A stretch of DNA of 64,000 nt from Alcanivoracaceae bacterium (GCA_029212745.1 JARGOL010000005.1:91558-155557); one strand, 5' to 3'. Numbered from the stretch's first letter, positions 44,616-54,685 are shown. A program made the numbers and translations. The notes: generated from the sequence alone by a model not told the origin.

Positions 44616-46093
44616 GCAGCACCTCCCACGTAGCTATCCAGCGCCTGGCCAGCCAGTTGCACATCGTCCATGGGCACGCGCTCGCCGGCAATCTCCTGCC
44701 AGCCTTCGTGGCCCTTGCCGGCAATCAGGACAACATCTGCTGGTGCCGCGGCATGAATGGCGCGGTGAATGGCCACGGGACGCTGGACCTCCTGAACAAC
44801 TGCGTCAGCGTCACGCACGCCCGCCATCATTTCGTCGATGATCGCCTGCGGAGATTCGTTGCGCGGGTTGTCGGCCGTAAAGATGCACTGGTCAGCCTGG
44901 TCTGCGGCAACCGCTGCCATCTGCGGCCGCTTGCCGGCATCCCGGTTGCCACCACAGCCAATCACCACATGCACCCGGCCGTTGAAGTGCTGGCGAACGG
45001 CCTGCAGCGCTTTTTCCAGTGCGTCCGGCGTATGCGCGTAATCCACAAGAACGGTCGGGCCCGAGTCATCGCCACGAACAACGCGCTGCATGCGGCCCGG
45101 CACCGGGGTCATGGCGGCAAGGGCCGGCGCCATCTCATCGGCGCCATAACCCATGGCGTGCAGCACGGCCGCCACGGCCTGGACGTTATCAACATTGAAA
45201 CGTCCGTACAGTGGCAGCTGCACAGTGATGGTCTCATCAGCAACGCGCAAATCCAGGGACATGCCACGGGTATCCGTGCGTGCCGCGAGGCAGAACACAT
45301 CGGCTGCCTCGTTATTGAAACGGGTGACCATGACCTGTTCGTCGAGCACGTCCAGCAGCCCGACGCCGGCAGGGTCAGCCACGTTGATCACGGCATGCGC
45401 CACCGACGGCAGCTGGAACAGCCTTGCCTTGGCGGCAAAGTAGGCGTCCATGTCACCGTGATAATCCAGGTGTTCCCGGGACAGGTTGGTGAATACGGCG
45501 ATGTTGATATCGACCCCGGACAGACGGTGCTGGACCAGCGCATGGGAGGACACTTCCATGGCCACATCACTGGCGCCCTGCTCCCGGAAGCGGGCCAGAC
45601 CCGACTGCAGCGTAATCACGTCAGGCGTGGTGTGCCCGGTGTCCAGCCGGGTGCCATCAAAGGACATGCCCAGTGTTCCCACAAGGGCACAGGGATGCCC
45701 CAGTGCCTGCAGCGCATCACGCAGAAACCAGGTGCAGCTGGACTTGCCGTTGGTGCCGGTGACACCAACACAATGCAGCTGACGGCTGGGCTGGCCAAAG
45801 AATCGCCCGGCGATTTCGCCAGCCTGCTCACGCAGGGCGGGCACACCAATCACCGGCACGCCACCCTGCTCATTGACCACCTGCTGGCTGGACTCCGTGA
45901 GTACAGCACAGGCGCCGGCACGAATGGCATCAGGAATGAAAGCACGGCCATCCACCTGCTCACCGGGCACCGCCATGAACAGGTCACCGGCATTCAGGCG
46001 GCGCGTATCCATGGCAATACCTGGAACGGCGACCGCCGCCAGATGTGACGGCAGGGCAGTCCCGGGCAGCAGCGCGGAGAGCGTCATATTCAT
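44612..46093 (-). CDS. murE: UDP-MurNAc-L-Ala-D-Glu--meso-diaminopimelate ligase
   Basis: 493-residue Mur ligase adding the third amino acid. The ATP loop is VTGTNGKSSCTWFL. The substrate-selecting motif is DNPR (in FTADNPRNESPQAI), which specifies meso-diaminopimelate rather than lysine and supports a Gram-negative cell wall. DYAHTPDALEKAL and the Mur N-domain MDTRRLNAGDLFMAVPGEQVDGRAF are also present. ATG 46093 overlaps ftsI by 4 bp; a second ATG two codons on is possible. Confidence 0.96.
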   Translation of the reverse strand: MNMTLSALLPGTALPSHLAAVAVPGIAMDTRRLNAGDLFMAVPGEQVDGRAFIPDAIRAGACAVLTESSQQVVNEQGGVPVIGVPALREQAGEIAGRFFGQPSRQLHCVGVTGTNGKSSCTWFLRDALQALGHPCALVGTLGMSFDGTRLDTGHTTPDVITLQSGLARFREQGASDVAMEVSSHALVQHRLSGVDINIAVFTNLSREHLDYHGDMDAYFAAKARLFQLPSVAHAVINVADPAGVGLLDVLDEQVMVTRFNNEAADVFCLAARTDTRGMSLDLRVADETITVQLPLYGRFNVDNVQAVAAVLHAMGYGADEMAPALAAMTPVPGRMQRVVRGDDSGPTVLVDYAHTPDALEKALQAVRQHFNGRVHVVIGCGGNRDAGKRPQMAAVAADQADQCIFTADNPRNESPQAIIDEMMAGVRDADAVVQEVQRPVAIHRAIHAAAPADVVLIAGKGHEGWQEIAGERVPMDDVQLAGQALDSYVGGAA

Positions 46094-47814
46094 GTACGCC
46101 CTCCCGGCGAATCACCGCCAGCAAAGCGTCCGGGAGTCTTTTCAGGCTGCACATGCATGGCCCGCAGGGCGCCCGTCACGATCCGGGAAAACACCGGCGC
46201 CGCCACTTCACCGCCGTAGTAGGCTTCCCCGCGCGGATCATCAATCACCACCACAGCCACCAGCTGGGGATCATCGGCGGGAGCCACACCGGCGAACAAA
46301 CCGGTATAGCGGTCATCGGCATAACCGTTCTCGGTGAGCTTGTGCACCGTGCCGGTCTTGCCGGCCACATCAAAGCCATTCACCCGCGCCCGACGGGCCG
46401 TGCCCTCGGTGCTGACCACAGTCTCGAGCATGCTGACGATGGCGCGCGCGGTATCCGCCCGCAACACCCTCTCACCCACCGCCGGCTGGGACACTCGGGT
46501 CATGGAAAGCGGCATGCGCACACCGTCGTTGGCCAGCACCTGATACGCCTGCGCCAGCTGCAATGCGGTCACCGAAAGGCCGTAGCCATAAGACAGGGCG
46601 GCACGCTCGATGTCGCGCCACTGGGCGCGCAGCGGCAGCATGCCGTCGCTCTCACCCGGGAAGACAATGCCGGTGCTGTGACCGAAGCCGAACTGCTCGA
46701 ACAGCGCCGGCAACATGTGCTCATCCATGGACAGGGCCAGCTTGGTGGTACCCACATTGGATGACTTGGTCAACACCGTAGTGATGTCGATGACACCATA
46801 ATTCCGATGGTCGCGAATGGTCTTGCTGCCCACACGAATGCTGCCCGGGCGGGTGTCCACAGACGTGCGCGGGGTCACCATATTGGCCTCGAGGGCAGCC
46901 GCCACTGTCAGCGGCTTGACGGTGGAACCGGGCTCGAAAACATCAGTCACCGCACGATTGCGCAGTGACGCTGGCGCCAGGCCGGCACGATTGTTCGGGT
47001 TGTACGCAGGCTGGTTGACCATGGCGAGGATCTCGCCCGTGCGGCTGTCCAGTATCACCACCGAACCGCCGCGCGCCTTGTGCCGGTTTACGGCGGTGAG
47101 CAGTTCTCGATAGGCCAGGTACTGGATGCGCAGATCAATACTCAGGCGAACATCATTGCCGGAATGAGCAGGCTCAAGAATCTCGATGTCCTGGATCACG
47201 CGACCGAGCAGGTCGCGCACCACCTTCTTCTTGCCCGGGTGGGCGCGCAGGGTCTGCTCCATGGAGAGCTCAATACCCTCCTGGCCAACATCATCAATAT
47301 TGGTAAAGCCGACGATGTGACCAGCGACTTCGCCGGCCGGATAGTAACGACGGTACTCGGTGAGCGAGTAGATGCCTGGCACACCAGCATCGAGCACCTT
47401 TCGCGCCTGCTCTGGCGCCAGGTGCCGCACCAGGTAGATGAACTCACGTTCCGAGTAGGGCATGACACGGCGTGCCAGTTCAGCCGAATCAAGCACATCA
47501 TTGCCCGCGAGCAGGGACCACTGCTCCCGGTTCTCGATCACTTCGCGCGGATTTGCCCACAGCGTCGTCACCGGTGTACTCACTGCCAGTGGCCGGCCGT
47601 CACGGTCAGTAATCACACCCCGGTGTGCCGCCAGGGGCTCAATGCGCAGGTTGCGCATGTCGCCCTGGCGGGCGAGAAAATCGTGCTGCATGACGTGCAG
47701 GTCAACGGCCCGGAACACCAGCAGACAGGCACACACCAGCCAGAATCCGACCAGGAAGCGGAAACGAAAACGCAACGAGGTGTTGCCCACTTTCTTTTTC
47801 ACAGGCTTCTTCAT
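46090..47814 (-). CDS. ftsI: Septal transpeptidase FtsI (PBP3)
   Basis: 574-residue class B penicillin-binding protein that crosslinks septal peptidoglycan with FtsW. A basic cytoplasmic tail precedes a transmembrane helix (about 19-41) and a non-catalytic pedestal. The transpeptidase domain has the SxxK motif in EPGSTVKPL (Ser nucleophile, about 292), SSN in LTKSSNVGT, and KTG in AGKTGTVHK. It overlaps both murE and ftsL by 4 bp. Confidence 0.97.
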   Translation of the reverse strand: MKKPVKKKVGNTSLRFRFRFLVGFWLVCACLLVFRAVDLHVMQHDFLARQGDMRNLRIEPLAAHRGVITDRDGRPLAVSTPVTTLWANPREVIENREQWSLLAGNDVLDSAELARRVMPYSEREFIYLVRHLAPEQARKVLDAGVPGIYSLTEYRRYYPAGEVAGHIVGFTNIDDVGQEGIELSMEQTLRAHPGKKKVVRDLLGRVIQDIEILEPAHSGNDVRLSIDLRIQYLAYRELLTAVNRHKARGGSVVILDSRTGEILAMVNQPAYNPNNRAGLAPASLRNRAVTDVFEPGSTVKPLTVAAALEANMVTPRTSVDTRPGSIRVGSKTIRDHRNYGVIDITTVLTKSSNVGTTKLALSMDEHMLPALFEQFGFGHSTGIVFPGESDGMLPLRAQWRDIERAALSYGYGLSVTALQLAQAYQVLANDGVRMPLSMTRVSQPAVGERVLRADTARAIVSMLETVVSTEGTARRARVNGFDVAGKTGTVHKLTENGYADDRYTGLFAGVAPADDPQLVAVVVIDDPRGEAYYGGEVAAPVFSRIVTGALRAMHVQPEKTPGRFAGGDSPGGRT

Positions 47815-48080
47815 GGATTCACCAGCACCGTCTGTTCCGGTTTCGGCAATGTCATTCCCAGTTGCTGCCGGGCCATCTGTTCAACCCGGGCATAACTGCC
47901 CCAGGTACTGTGCTCCAGCAACAACTGTCCCCATTCGGTCTGCAGCCGGTCATGCTCTCCCTGCAGCTGCTGGGCCTGACTCGTCAGACGGCGTGTTTCA
48001 TGAACACTCCAGCTGACTGCCAGTGCCGACATCACGATCAGCACCACCAGCAACGGCTCCAGGAACGGCTGGCTATGCAT
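47811..48080 (-). CDS. ftsL: Cell division protein FtsL
   Basis: 89-residue bitopic protein. Transmembrane helix about 8-27 (LEPLLVVLIVMSALAVSWSV), then a periplasmic coiled coil (ETRRLTSQAQQLQGEHDRLQTEWGQLLLEHSTW) that pairs with FtsB. The C-terminal ARVEQMARQQLGMTLP fits the FtsL family. The start overlaps the rsmH stop by one base (TGATG). Confidence 0.95.
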   Translation of the reverse strand: MHSQPFLEPLLVVLIVMSALAVSWSVHETRRLTSQAQQLQGEHDRLQTEWGQLLLEHSTWGSYARVEQMARQQLGMTLPKPEQTVLVNP

Positions 48081-49015
48081 CAGGCCGCCACCCGCTCGGC
48101 GACACGCAAAACAGCGCTGCGCGCCCGTGCATTGACAGCCACTTCCTCACGCCCGGCACGCACGGCCTTGCCAATACTGCGCAATCGCACCGGCGGTGCA
48201 TCCGGCAACACCGGCAAACCCCGCGGCACGGGTGCGCGACCGCTTTCATCCCGAATGAAATGCTTGACGATGCGGTCCTCCAGCGAGTGAAAGCTGATCA
48301 CGGCAAGACGGCCACCTGGCTGCAGCGCATCCACCGCCTGTGCCAACGCCAACTGCAGGGCGTCCAGCTCGCCATTGATAAATATCCGGATCGCCTGGAA
48401 TGTGCGTGTCGCCGGATGCTTGCCGGTCTCACTGCGTCCCAGCACACGCTCCACCAATGCAGCCAGCTCCGTGGTTCGGGTAATCGGCTGCTGTTCACGC
48501 TGTTCGCAGATGGCCCGTGCGATCCGCCGGGACCGACGTTCCTCACCAAACTGGTAAAGCACATCAGCTATCGCATCGCGCTCTGCGCGCGCCAACCACT
48601 CGGCCGCGCTGATGCCCTCCTCGGGATTCATGCGCATGTCCAGCGGCCCGTCGCGGAGAAAGCTGAATCCACGACCAGGATCATCCAGCTGCGGCGAAGA
48701 CACGCCCAGATCCATGAGCACACCATCCAGCGGCCGGCCGACATCACTGGCGACGCGATCAATACAGTCAAACCGTGATGCCACAATGTGAAAGCGGGCC
48801 TCAGCCCGCTCCAGTTCCCGTCCGGCAGCCACCGCTTGCGGGTCGCGGTCAATGCCCACCAGACAGGCCTCCGCACCCAGGACGTCCAGCAACGCGCGGC
48901 TGTGGCCACCCCGCCCGAAAGTGGCGTCGATATAGAAACCGTTGGCATGCGTCGGCAACATGTCGAGAACCTCCCGCAGCAACACGGGTTTGTGAGCATT
49001 ACCTTCCTGTGCCAT
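48080..49015 (-). CDS. rsmH: 16S rRNA (cytosine1402-N4)-methyltransferase RsmH
   Basis: 311-residue SAM-dependent methyltransferase (MraW). The SAM site is YIDATFGRGGHSRALLD, with GIDRDPQAVA and LMDLGVSSPQLDDPGRGFSF as family signatures. RLAVISFHSLEDRIVKHF lies near the C-terminus. It modifies N4 of C1402; RsmI, encoded just upstream of this cluster, adds the 2'-O-methyl to the same nucleotide. It lies 11 bp after mraZ. Confidence 0.97.
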   Translation of the reverse strand: MAQEGNAHKPVLLREVLDMLPTHANGFYIDATFGRGGHSRALLDVLGAEACLVGIDRDPQAVAAGRELERAEARFHIVASRFDCIDRVASDVGRPLDGVLMDLGVSSPQLDDPGRGFSFLRDGPLDMRMNPEEGISAAEWLARAERDAIADVLYQFGEERRSRRIARAICEQREQQPITRTTELAALVERVLGRSETGKHPATRTFQAIRIFINGELDALQLALAQAVDALQPGGRLAVISFHSLEDRIVKHFIRDESGRAPVPRGLPVLPDAPPVRLRSIGKAVRAGREEVAVNARARSAVLRVAERVAA

Positions 49016-49026
49016 TCCCGGGGCCC

Positions 49027-49470
49027 TCAGAACGCCAGTGACTTGACGCTTTCAGGCATTTCACCGGTATCCGCCAGACTGGCCTGCTCGGCCGCCCAGG
49101 CGTCTTCGGCCCAAATCTCGAAACGATGCAGAATGCCGACCAGCATCGCCTTGCGATCCAGTCCCACCAGCTCCCGCAACTCGCCAGGAACCAGGATGCG
49201 GCCACTGCCGTCGAGCTCCAGCTCCACAGCCTGGCCAAGAAAACGACGCTTGAGGTGACGCACGGCGACATCGGCGTCACTCAGCTCAGCCACCTTGTGG
49301 GCAATGTCCTCCCACTGCGGCTCGGGATAGAGCGCCAGACAGGCGTCCCAGGGGTGTTGGGTAAGCACGACGCGGCCACCGCAGGAAGCATTGAGCTTCT
49401 CGCGCTGACGGGTCGGTACGGCCAGCCGACCTTTTGCATCCAGTGTCAGGGCTGTACGGCCACTGAACAT
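49027..49470 (-). CDS. mraZ: Transcriptional regulator MraZ
   Basis: 147-residue ring-forming DNA-binding protein with two SpoVT/AbrB-like repeats: the first starts MFSGRTALTLDAKGRLAVPTRQRE, and the second contains QAVELELDGSGRILVPGELREL. It represses the dcw promoter by binding TGGGN repeats, and such repeats lie 50 bp upstream. First gene of the leftward dcw operon. The ribosome site is GAGGGGAA. Confidence 0.96.
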   Translation of the reverse strand: MFSGRTALTLDAKGRLAVPTRQREKLNASCGGRVVLTQHPWDACLALYPEPQWEDIAHKVAELSDADVAVRHLKRRFLGQAVELELDGSGRILVPGELRELVGLDRKAMLVGILHRFEIWAEDAWAAEQASLADTGEMPESVKSLAF

Positions 49471-49520
49471 GTGCTTCCCCTCGTTGGTGGGCCGGGTGCA
49501 TTAATGCCACTGGAATGCAC

Positions 49521-49552
49521 CTTTTACCCACTTCATCCCACTTTTCTCCACT
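49521..49552 (-). promoter_or_regulatory. MraZ boxes (three TGGGN-type direct repeats)
   Basis: Minus strand reads TGGAG-N5-TGGGA-N5-TGGGT in exact 10-bp register, each preceded by AG. This is the arrangement known for MraZ autoregulation in E. coli, located between the promoter and the mraZ start. Confidence 0.88.
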
Positions 49553-49559
49553 AAGCGAC

Positions 49560-49589
49560 ACAATAGGCCTTCGCAGGAACGCAAGTCAA
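49560..49589 (-). promoter_or_regulatory. Sigma-70 promoter of the dcw operon
   Basis: Minus strand: TTGACT (49584-49589), 18-bp spacer, TATTGT (49560-49565). Predicted start near 49553, immediately before the MraZ boxes, so a bound MraZ ring would block promoter clearance. Confidence 0.7.
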
Positions 49590-49799
49590 GCAAACGTGAG
49601 GCCTGCAAACAGGGCAAAAGCTCTTTCTTTTCAGTCAGTTAAGCCCATGAGCATGGCATGTGGGGAGGAGTGGCAAAGGGTGGCGTTTGCACTTCATCAT
49701 AAGAATCATGCAAGTGCGCCTTGCACCTGATAATTCACTTTAACTTCTAGAATATTTTGGACTTAAAAAACGGAAGGATATTCTATATTGCAGATAAAA
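49590..49799. other. AT-rich intergenic segment, no gene seen
   Basis: A 210-bp stretch between the dcw promoter and rnpB. The part from about 49690 to 49800 is markedly AT-rich compared with the rest of the window and contains a hairpin TGCAAG-TGCGC-CTTGCA (49709-49725). I see no coding frame with a ribosome site. It may carry upstream promoter elements or a small RNA. Confidence 0.4.
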
Positions 49800-49840
49800 A
49801 GTAAATGGTGGCTGCAGCGCCGTTGCCGACACTGCAGCCC
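49800..49840 (-). terminator. Probable rnpB terminator
   Basis: Reading leftward after the RNase P RNA: GGCTGCAG...CTGCAGCC (49832-49839 pairing with 49810-49817, loop 14 nt) followed by ACCATTTACTTTTT. The T-run is interrupted and the loop is long, so this is moderate evidence. Confidence 0.55.
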
Positions 49841-49841
49841 C

Positions 49842-50215
<374 letters not shown>

Positions 50216-50219
50216 CGAC

Positions 50220-50225
50220 ATTCTA
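50220..50225 (-). promoter_or_regulatory. Candidate -10 box of rnpB
   Basis: Minus-strand TAGAAT, 7-8 bp before the P1 5' strand of rnpB, in the 12-bp gap after the rsmI stop. No good -35 is seen 16-18 bp upstream, where the DNA also encodes the C-terminus of RsmI. Confidence 0.5.
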
Positions 50226-50227
50226 CC

Positions 50228-51052
50228 TCACAATGCCTCCAGCATTCTGTACATTTCAGCGCGCGGCCGGCCAGTCCATTGCGCCAGCACACGGGCCGCC
50301 CGCGACACTGGCAGCTCTGCCAGCAACAGGCGTGCCAGTGGTACAAGGTCGGCATCGGCGGTCCGGGCGGCCGGTGCCGGCGACAGCACCAGTACCATCT
50401 CGCCGCGCAGCTGGTCACTGTCTGTCGCCAGTCGCGCGGCCAGGTCGGCAAGGCTGCCGGAGATGACCGTCTCGAAGCGTTTGGTCAGCTCCCGGCAAAG
50501 CACGACCTGACGTTCGCCGCCGCATTGCTGGCACAACCCCTCCACCAGCGACACCAGCCGCCGCGGCGACTCATACACAACAGTGGTGACCGGCTCAGCG
50601 GCCAGCTGCTCCAGCGCCTGCTCCCTGGCCTTGCCCTTGGCGGGCAGGAACCCCGCAAACAGGAAGCGGTCGGTGGGCAGGCCGGCCACCACGAGGGCGG
50701 CGAGAAGCGCGCTGGCACCGGGCACGGGCACCACCGGCACCTGCGCCTCATGACAGGCTTTCACCAGGCGGTAGCCGGGATCGCTGATCAGCGGCGTGCC
50801 GGCGTCAGACACCAGCGCCACATTGTCGCCATCCAGCAGCCGCTCAAGCAGCTGCACCGTGCGGCTTTCCTCATTGTGGTCGTGGTAACTCAGCAACCGG
50901 GCGCGCACACCGGCACTGTCAAGCAGGCGCCCGGTGGTGCGGGTATCCTCCGCGGCCACCACATCCACCTGTGCGAGCACCTCGCGGGCGCGTTCGGTAA
51001 AGTCGGCCAGGTTGCCGATCGGGGTACTGACAATGAACAAAGTGCCGGCCAT
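50228..51052 (-). CDS. rsmI: 16S rRNA (cytidine1402-2'-O)-methyltransferase RsmI
   Basis: 274-residue SAM-dependent tetrapyrrole-methylase-fold enzyme. Motifs: GTLFIVSTPIGNLADFTERA, VVAAEDTRTTGRLLDSAGV, ALVSDAGTPLISDPGYRLV, ASALLAALVVAGLPTDRFLFAGFLP and VVYESPRRL. It methylates the 2'-O of C1402 in 16S rRNA, complementing RsmH. It is divergent from lpoA across 166 bp, the usual yraL-lpoA arrangement, and is followed directly by rnpB. Confidence 0.96.
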   Translation of the reverse strand: MAGTLFIVSTPIGNLADFTERAREVLAQVDVVAAEDTRTTGRLLDSAGVRARLLSYHDHNEESRTVQLLERLLDGDNVALVSDAGTPLISDPGYRLVKACHEAQVPVVPVPGASALLAALVVAGLPTDRFLFAGFLPAKGKAREQALEQLAAEPVTTVVYESPRRLVSLVEGLCQQCGGERQVVLCRELTKRFETVISGSLADLAARLATDSDQLRGEMVLVLSPAPAARTADADLVPLARLLLAELPVSRAARVLAQWTGRPRAEMYRMLEAL

Positions 51053-51218
51053 CGGGTCTATTCCTGGTGTTGGGCCATGACCTGCAGGCGCTCACGCCAT
51101 TTGGCGACAGCACCTGCGGTGCGTGCTCTGACGCACAGGCCAGCCGTAATGACATGGATAAGCATCAGCAAGGCCCATACAATACCGGCTTCAATTTACG
51201 AACTCGACCGTGGAATAG

Positions 51219-53168
51219 ATGCCAACCGCCCGGACCTCCCCGACACACAGCTCCCACCCGGCCCGCCGCCGCAACGGATCCGGCAGCCTGCGCTGGCTGC
51301 TGGTCATCGCATTCAGCACCGCCCTGCTGGCCGGCTGTACCACCCGCCAGACAGCAACAGACACCACCGGGCAGCAGGCACCGGTGGCGGCGGCACCCGC
51401 CAGTGCCGACGAGTCATTGCGTCAGTTGACCCTGCTTGAGGCCAGCGAGCGTGACCGCACGGCCGTGGCCTGGGCCGGCGCCTACCTGCAACAGGGCCGT
51501 ATTGATGCGGCCAGGCAACTGCTTGCCGTGGCGGACGACCGCCGTCTGGACGGCGACAACCTGCTGCGTTGGGCGATCATCCGGGCACAACTGTTGCTCG
51601 CCCTGCCGGACAGCAAGGCCGCCCTGGCGTTGCTGGCACAACCACGGGTGAGCGCGGCAGAAGGCGCTACCGGCGAAGACAGCCTGCGCACACGGATTGC
51701 CCTGTTACGCGCCGACAGCCTGACCCTGGACGGTGACCTGCTGGCGAGCCTGCGTGAACGCGTATCCGTGAACCAGCTCCTGCCCGACGAGCAGCAGGCC
51801 TACAACCAGCGCATGATCTGGACACAGATGATGCTGCTGCCGCGCGACACCCTCGCAGATGCGCGCAGCGTGACCAGCAGCGACGCCCTGGACGGCTGGC
51901 TGGAACTGGCCATGATCTACCGCGACCCGCTGGCCGACATCGATACACAGATCCGCAACCTTGATGGCTGGCAACAGCGCTGGCCGGATCATGCCGCCGC
52001 GCGCAACCTGCCGGGCATGATCTCCGGATTACGCAAGGCCGTGCGCAACCGGCCACGCTCCGTGGCGGTACTGCTGCCCATGAATGGCCCCATGGCACCA
52101 GCGGCTGCCGCCATCCGTGACGGCATCATGGCGTCCTACTACAGCGCCCTGAACCAGGGTCACCCGGTGCCGACCCTGCTGTTCCTCGACAGTTCCACCA
52201 GCGATGTGCTGGCGCTTTACAACGAGGCAACGGCGGCCGGCGCGGGCATGGTGATCGGCCCACTGGACAAGCAACAGGCGGCGAGGCTGGCACAAACCAG
52301 CGGACTGACAGTGCCCACACTGGCACTCAACTATGTCGACAGCGCCAACACGGACGCGAAGTTGTTCCACTTCGGCCTGTCGCCGGAGGACGAAGCCCGC
52401 CAGGTGGCACGACAGGCGTTGCTGGAGGGGATGCAGCTGGCTGCAGTGCTGCACCCCGACGGCGACTGGGGCATGCGCGTTGCCAATGCATTCGTATCAG
52501 AGTTCAGCGCCGGAGGTGGCGTAGTAACGACACTGAATGATTTTGGCGATGACGCCACCGCGTCCACCCGCCAGCTGCTCAACCTCGGCCAGAGCGAAGC
52601 CCGGGCACGCCAGTTGCGCCGCTATGCGCCGGTAGCCGTCGAGTTCGAACCGCGCCGGCGGCAGGACATTGATGTGGTTTTCATGGTCGCCAACACGGAA
52701 CAGGCCCGCCAGCTCAAGCCAGCCCTCAATTTCCATTACGCATCGGACCTGCCGGTGATGGCCACGTCGCATATCTATGCGGGCTCACCCTCTCCCAGCC
52801 GTGACAGCGACCTCAACGGCGTGCGCTTTGTCGACATCCCCTGGCTGCTGGACGGCGAATCGGAACTGCATCGACTGGCTAACAATGTATGGCCGGAAGG
52901 CCACGGACGCTTCGAGCGACTGTTCGCACTGGGCGTTGACGCCTACCGGCTGCATGCCAGACTGCCGCTGCTGCAATCCATGCCGGACAGCTTCCTGCCC
53001 GGCGTTACCGGGCAGCTGAGCATGGATGCTGACCAGAACCTGGTGCGCAAGCTGCAATGGGCCTGGTTCGCCAATGGCCAGCCTCAACGCGTGCCTGTGG
53101 TTGCCGGCACCGGACAGGCACATACGGACGACAATGCCAGCGTTATCATCCCGCCAGCGGGGGACTGA
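51219..53168 (+). CDS. lpoA: Penicillin-binding protein activator LpoA
   Basis: 649-residue outer-membrane lipoprotein that stimulates the transpeptidase PBP1a. The lipobox LLAGC puts the acylated cysteine at residue 40, after an unusually long Ser/Arg/Pro-rich N-terminus. No internal ATG would shorten it. Residues about 55-260 form an Ala/Leu-rich TPR-like helical domain, and 270-640 form a periplasmic-binding-protein-like LppC domain (RSVAVLLPMNGPMAPAAAAIRDGIMASYY; MVIGPLDKQQAARLA; ATSHIYAGSPSPSRDSDLNGVRFVDIPWLL). First gene of lpoA-yraN-gmhA-dolP; it overlaps yraN by 35 bp. Confidence 0.93.
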   Translation: MPTARTSPTHSSHPARRRNGSGSLRWLLVIAFSTALLAGCTTRQTATDTTGQQAPVAAAPASADESLRQLTLLEASERDRTAVAWAGAYLQQGRIDAARQLLAVADDRRLDGDNLLRWAIIRAQLLLALPDSKAALALLAQPRVSAAEGATGEDSLRTRIALLRADSLTLDGDLLASLRERVSVNQLLPDEQQAYNQRMIWTQMMLLPRDTLADARSVTSSDALDGWLELAMIYRDPLADIDTQIRNLDGWQQRWPDHAAARNLPGMISGLRKAVRNRPRSVAVLLPMNGPMAPAAAAIRDGIMASYYSALNQGHPVPTLLFLDSSTSDVLALYNEATAAGAGMVIGPLDKQQAARLAQTSGLTVPTLALNYVDSANTDAKLFHFGLSPEDEARQVARQALLEGMQLAAVLHPDGDWGMRVANAFVSEFSAGGGVVTTLNDFGDDATASTRQLLNLGQSEARARQLRRYAPVAVEFEPRRRQDIDVVFMVANTEQARQLKPALNFHYASDLPVMATSHIYAGSPSPSRDSDLNGVRFVDIPWLLDGESELHRLANNVWPEGHGRFERLFALGVDAYRLHARLPLLQSMPDSFLPGVTGQLSMDADQNLVRKLQWAWFANGQPQRVPVVAGTGQAHTDDNASVIIPPAGD

Positions 53169-53508
53169 AGCAGAGCAGCTGGCAGAACGCTGGCTACGGC
53201 GGCAGGGCCTGACCACCCTGGCCCGCAACTGGCAGTGCCGTCACGGCGAGCTGGACCTGGTCATGCACCAGGGGCGGACGGTGGTTTTCGTTGAAGTCCG
53301 TCAGCGCGCCTCGAATGCGTTCGGTGGCGCCGTGGCATCGGTAACCAGGGCCAAGCAACGGCGACTGGGCATGGCAGCCAGTGCATTCCTCGCTTCACGT
53401 CCGGCGCTGGCTGAGCGAGACTGTCGCTTTGATGTCCTTGCCATCAACGGGCACGGCCGCACTGCTGAGATGCAGTGGATACAAAATGCATTTTTGGGAG
53501 AACACTGA
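53134..53508 (+). CDS. yraN: YraN family (UPF0102) endonuclease-like protein
   Basis: 124-residue protein of the restriction-endonuclease-like fold. The family pattern RGTEAEQLAERWLRRQGLTTLARNWQCRHGELDLVMHQGRTVVFVEVRQR contains the Glu-Asp...Glu-x-Arg catalytic-type residues. The biological role is not established. ATG 53134 aligns with the family N-terminus; the frame extends upstream inside lpoA to 53026. It starts within the last 35 bp of lpoA. Confidence 0.92.
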   Translation: MPALSSRQRGTEAEQLAERWLRRQGLTTLARNWQCRHGELDLVMHQGRTVVFVEVRQRASNAFGGAVASVTRAKQRRLGMAASAFLASRPALAERDCRFDVLAINGHGRTAEMQWIQNAFLGEH

Positions 53509-54099
<591 letters not shown>

Positions 54100-54101
54100 T
54101 C

Positions 54102-54680
54102 ATGCGTTACCTGCTGGCATCACTGATGCTGATGACCACCCTGTTGACCTCCGGCTGCGCCTCCATGATCGCGCCGTTCTCGGGCGAACCCATGGATCGC
54201 CACCATGGCAAGCGAACCCTTGGGGCGGCCATTGAAGACCAGGCCATCGAAACCAAGACGCGGGTAAACCTGAAACGCGCCGGGGAACCGCTGGCAAACC
54301 AGCATATCGTGGTGGTGAGCTACAATCGCAACGTGCTGCTGGCTGGACAGGTGGCAGACAACGACCTGCGCACCCAGGCAGGACAACTGGCGCAACGCAT
54401 CCGCAATGTGCGTCATGTGCACAATGAACTGGAAGTGGTCGGCGCCGGCTCCGGACTGGCACGCATCAATGACAGCTGGCTGACCACCAAGGTCAAGTCA
54501 CGCCTGAGTTTTGCTGGCGAGGCGCCGGCAGGACGGACCAAGGTGGTGACCGAGAATGGCATCGTCTACCTGATGGGCCTGCTGACGCGGGAGGAGGCGG
54601 CAGCGGTCGTCACTGAGGTGCAGAAGGTCTACGGCGTCCAGAAGATCGTCAAGATTATCGAGTATATCGATAACCCCTGA
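54102..54680 (+). CDS. dolP: Outer-membrane lipoprotein DolP (dual BON domains)
   Basis: 192-residue lipoprotein (YraP/DolP). Lipobox LLTSGC at about residue 19. Two BON domains follow: about 45-110 (DQAIETKTRVNL...VSYNRNVLLAGQVADNDLRTQAGQLAQRIRNVRHVHNEL) and 122-190 (INDSWLTTKVKSRLSFAGEAPAGRTKVVTENGIVYLMGLLTREEA). DolP helps maintain the outer-membrane barrier and BAM function. ATG 54102 directly follows the gmhA stop; the in-frame extension to 54060 has no homology. It is convergent with the LtaS-like gene, 5 bp apart. Confidence 0.93.
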   Translation: MRYLLASLMLMTTLLTSGCASMIAPFSGEPMDRHHGKRTLGAAIEDQAIETKTRVNLKRAGEPLANQHIVVVSYNRNVLLAGQVADNDLRTQAGQLAQRIRNVRHVHNELEVVGAGSGLARINDSWLTTKVKSRLSFAGEAPAGRTKVVTENGIVYLMGLLTREEAAAVVTEVQKVYGVQKIVKIIEYIDNP

Positions 54681-54685
54681 GCCGT

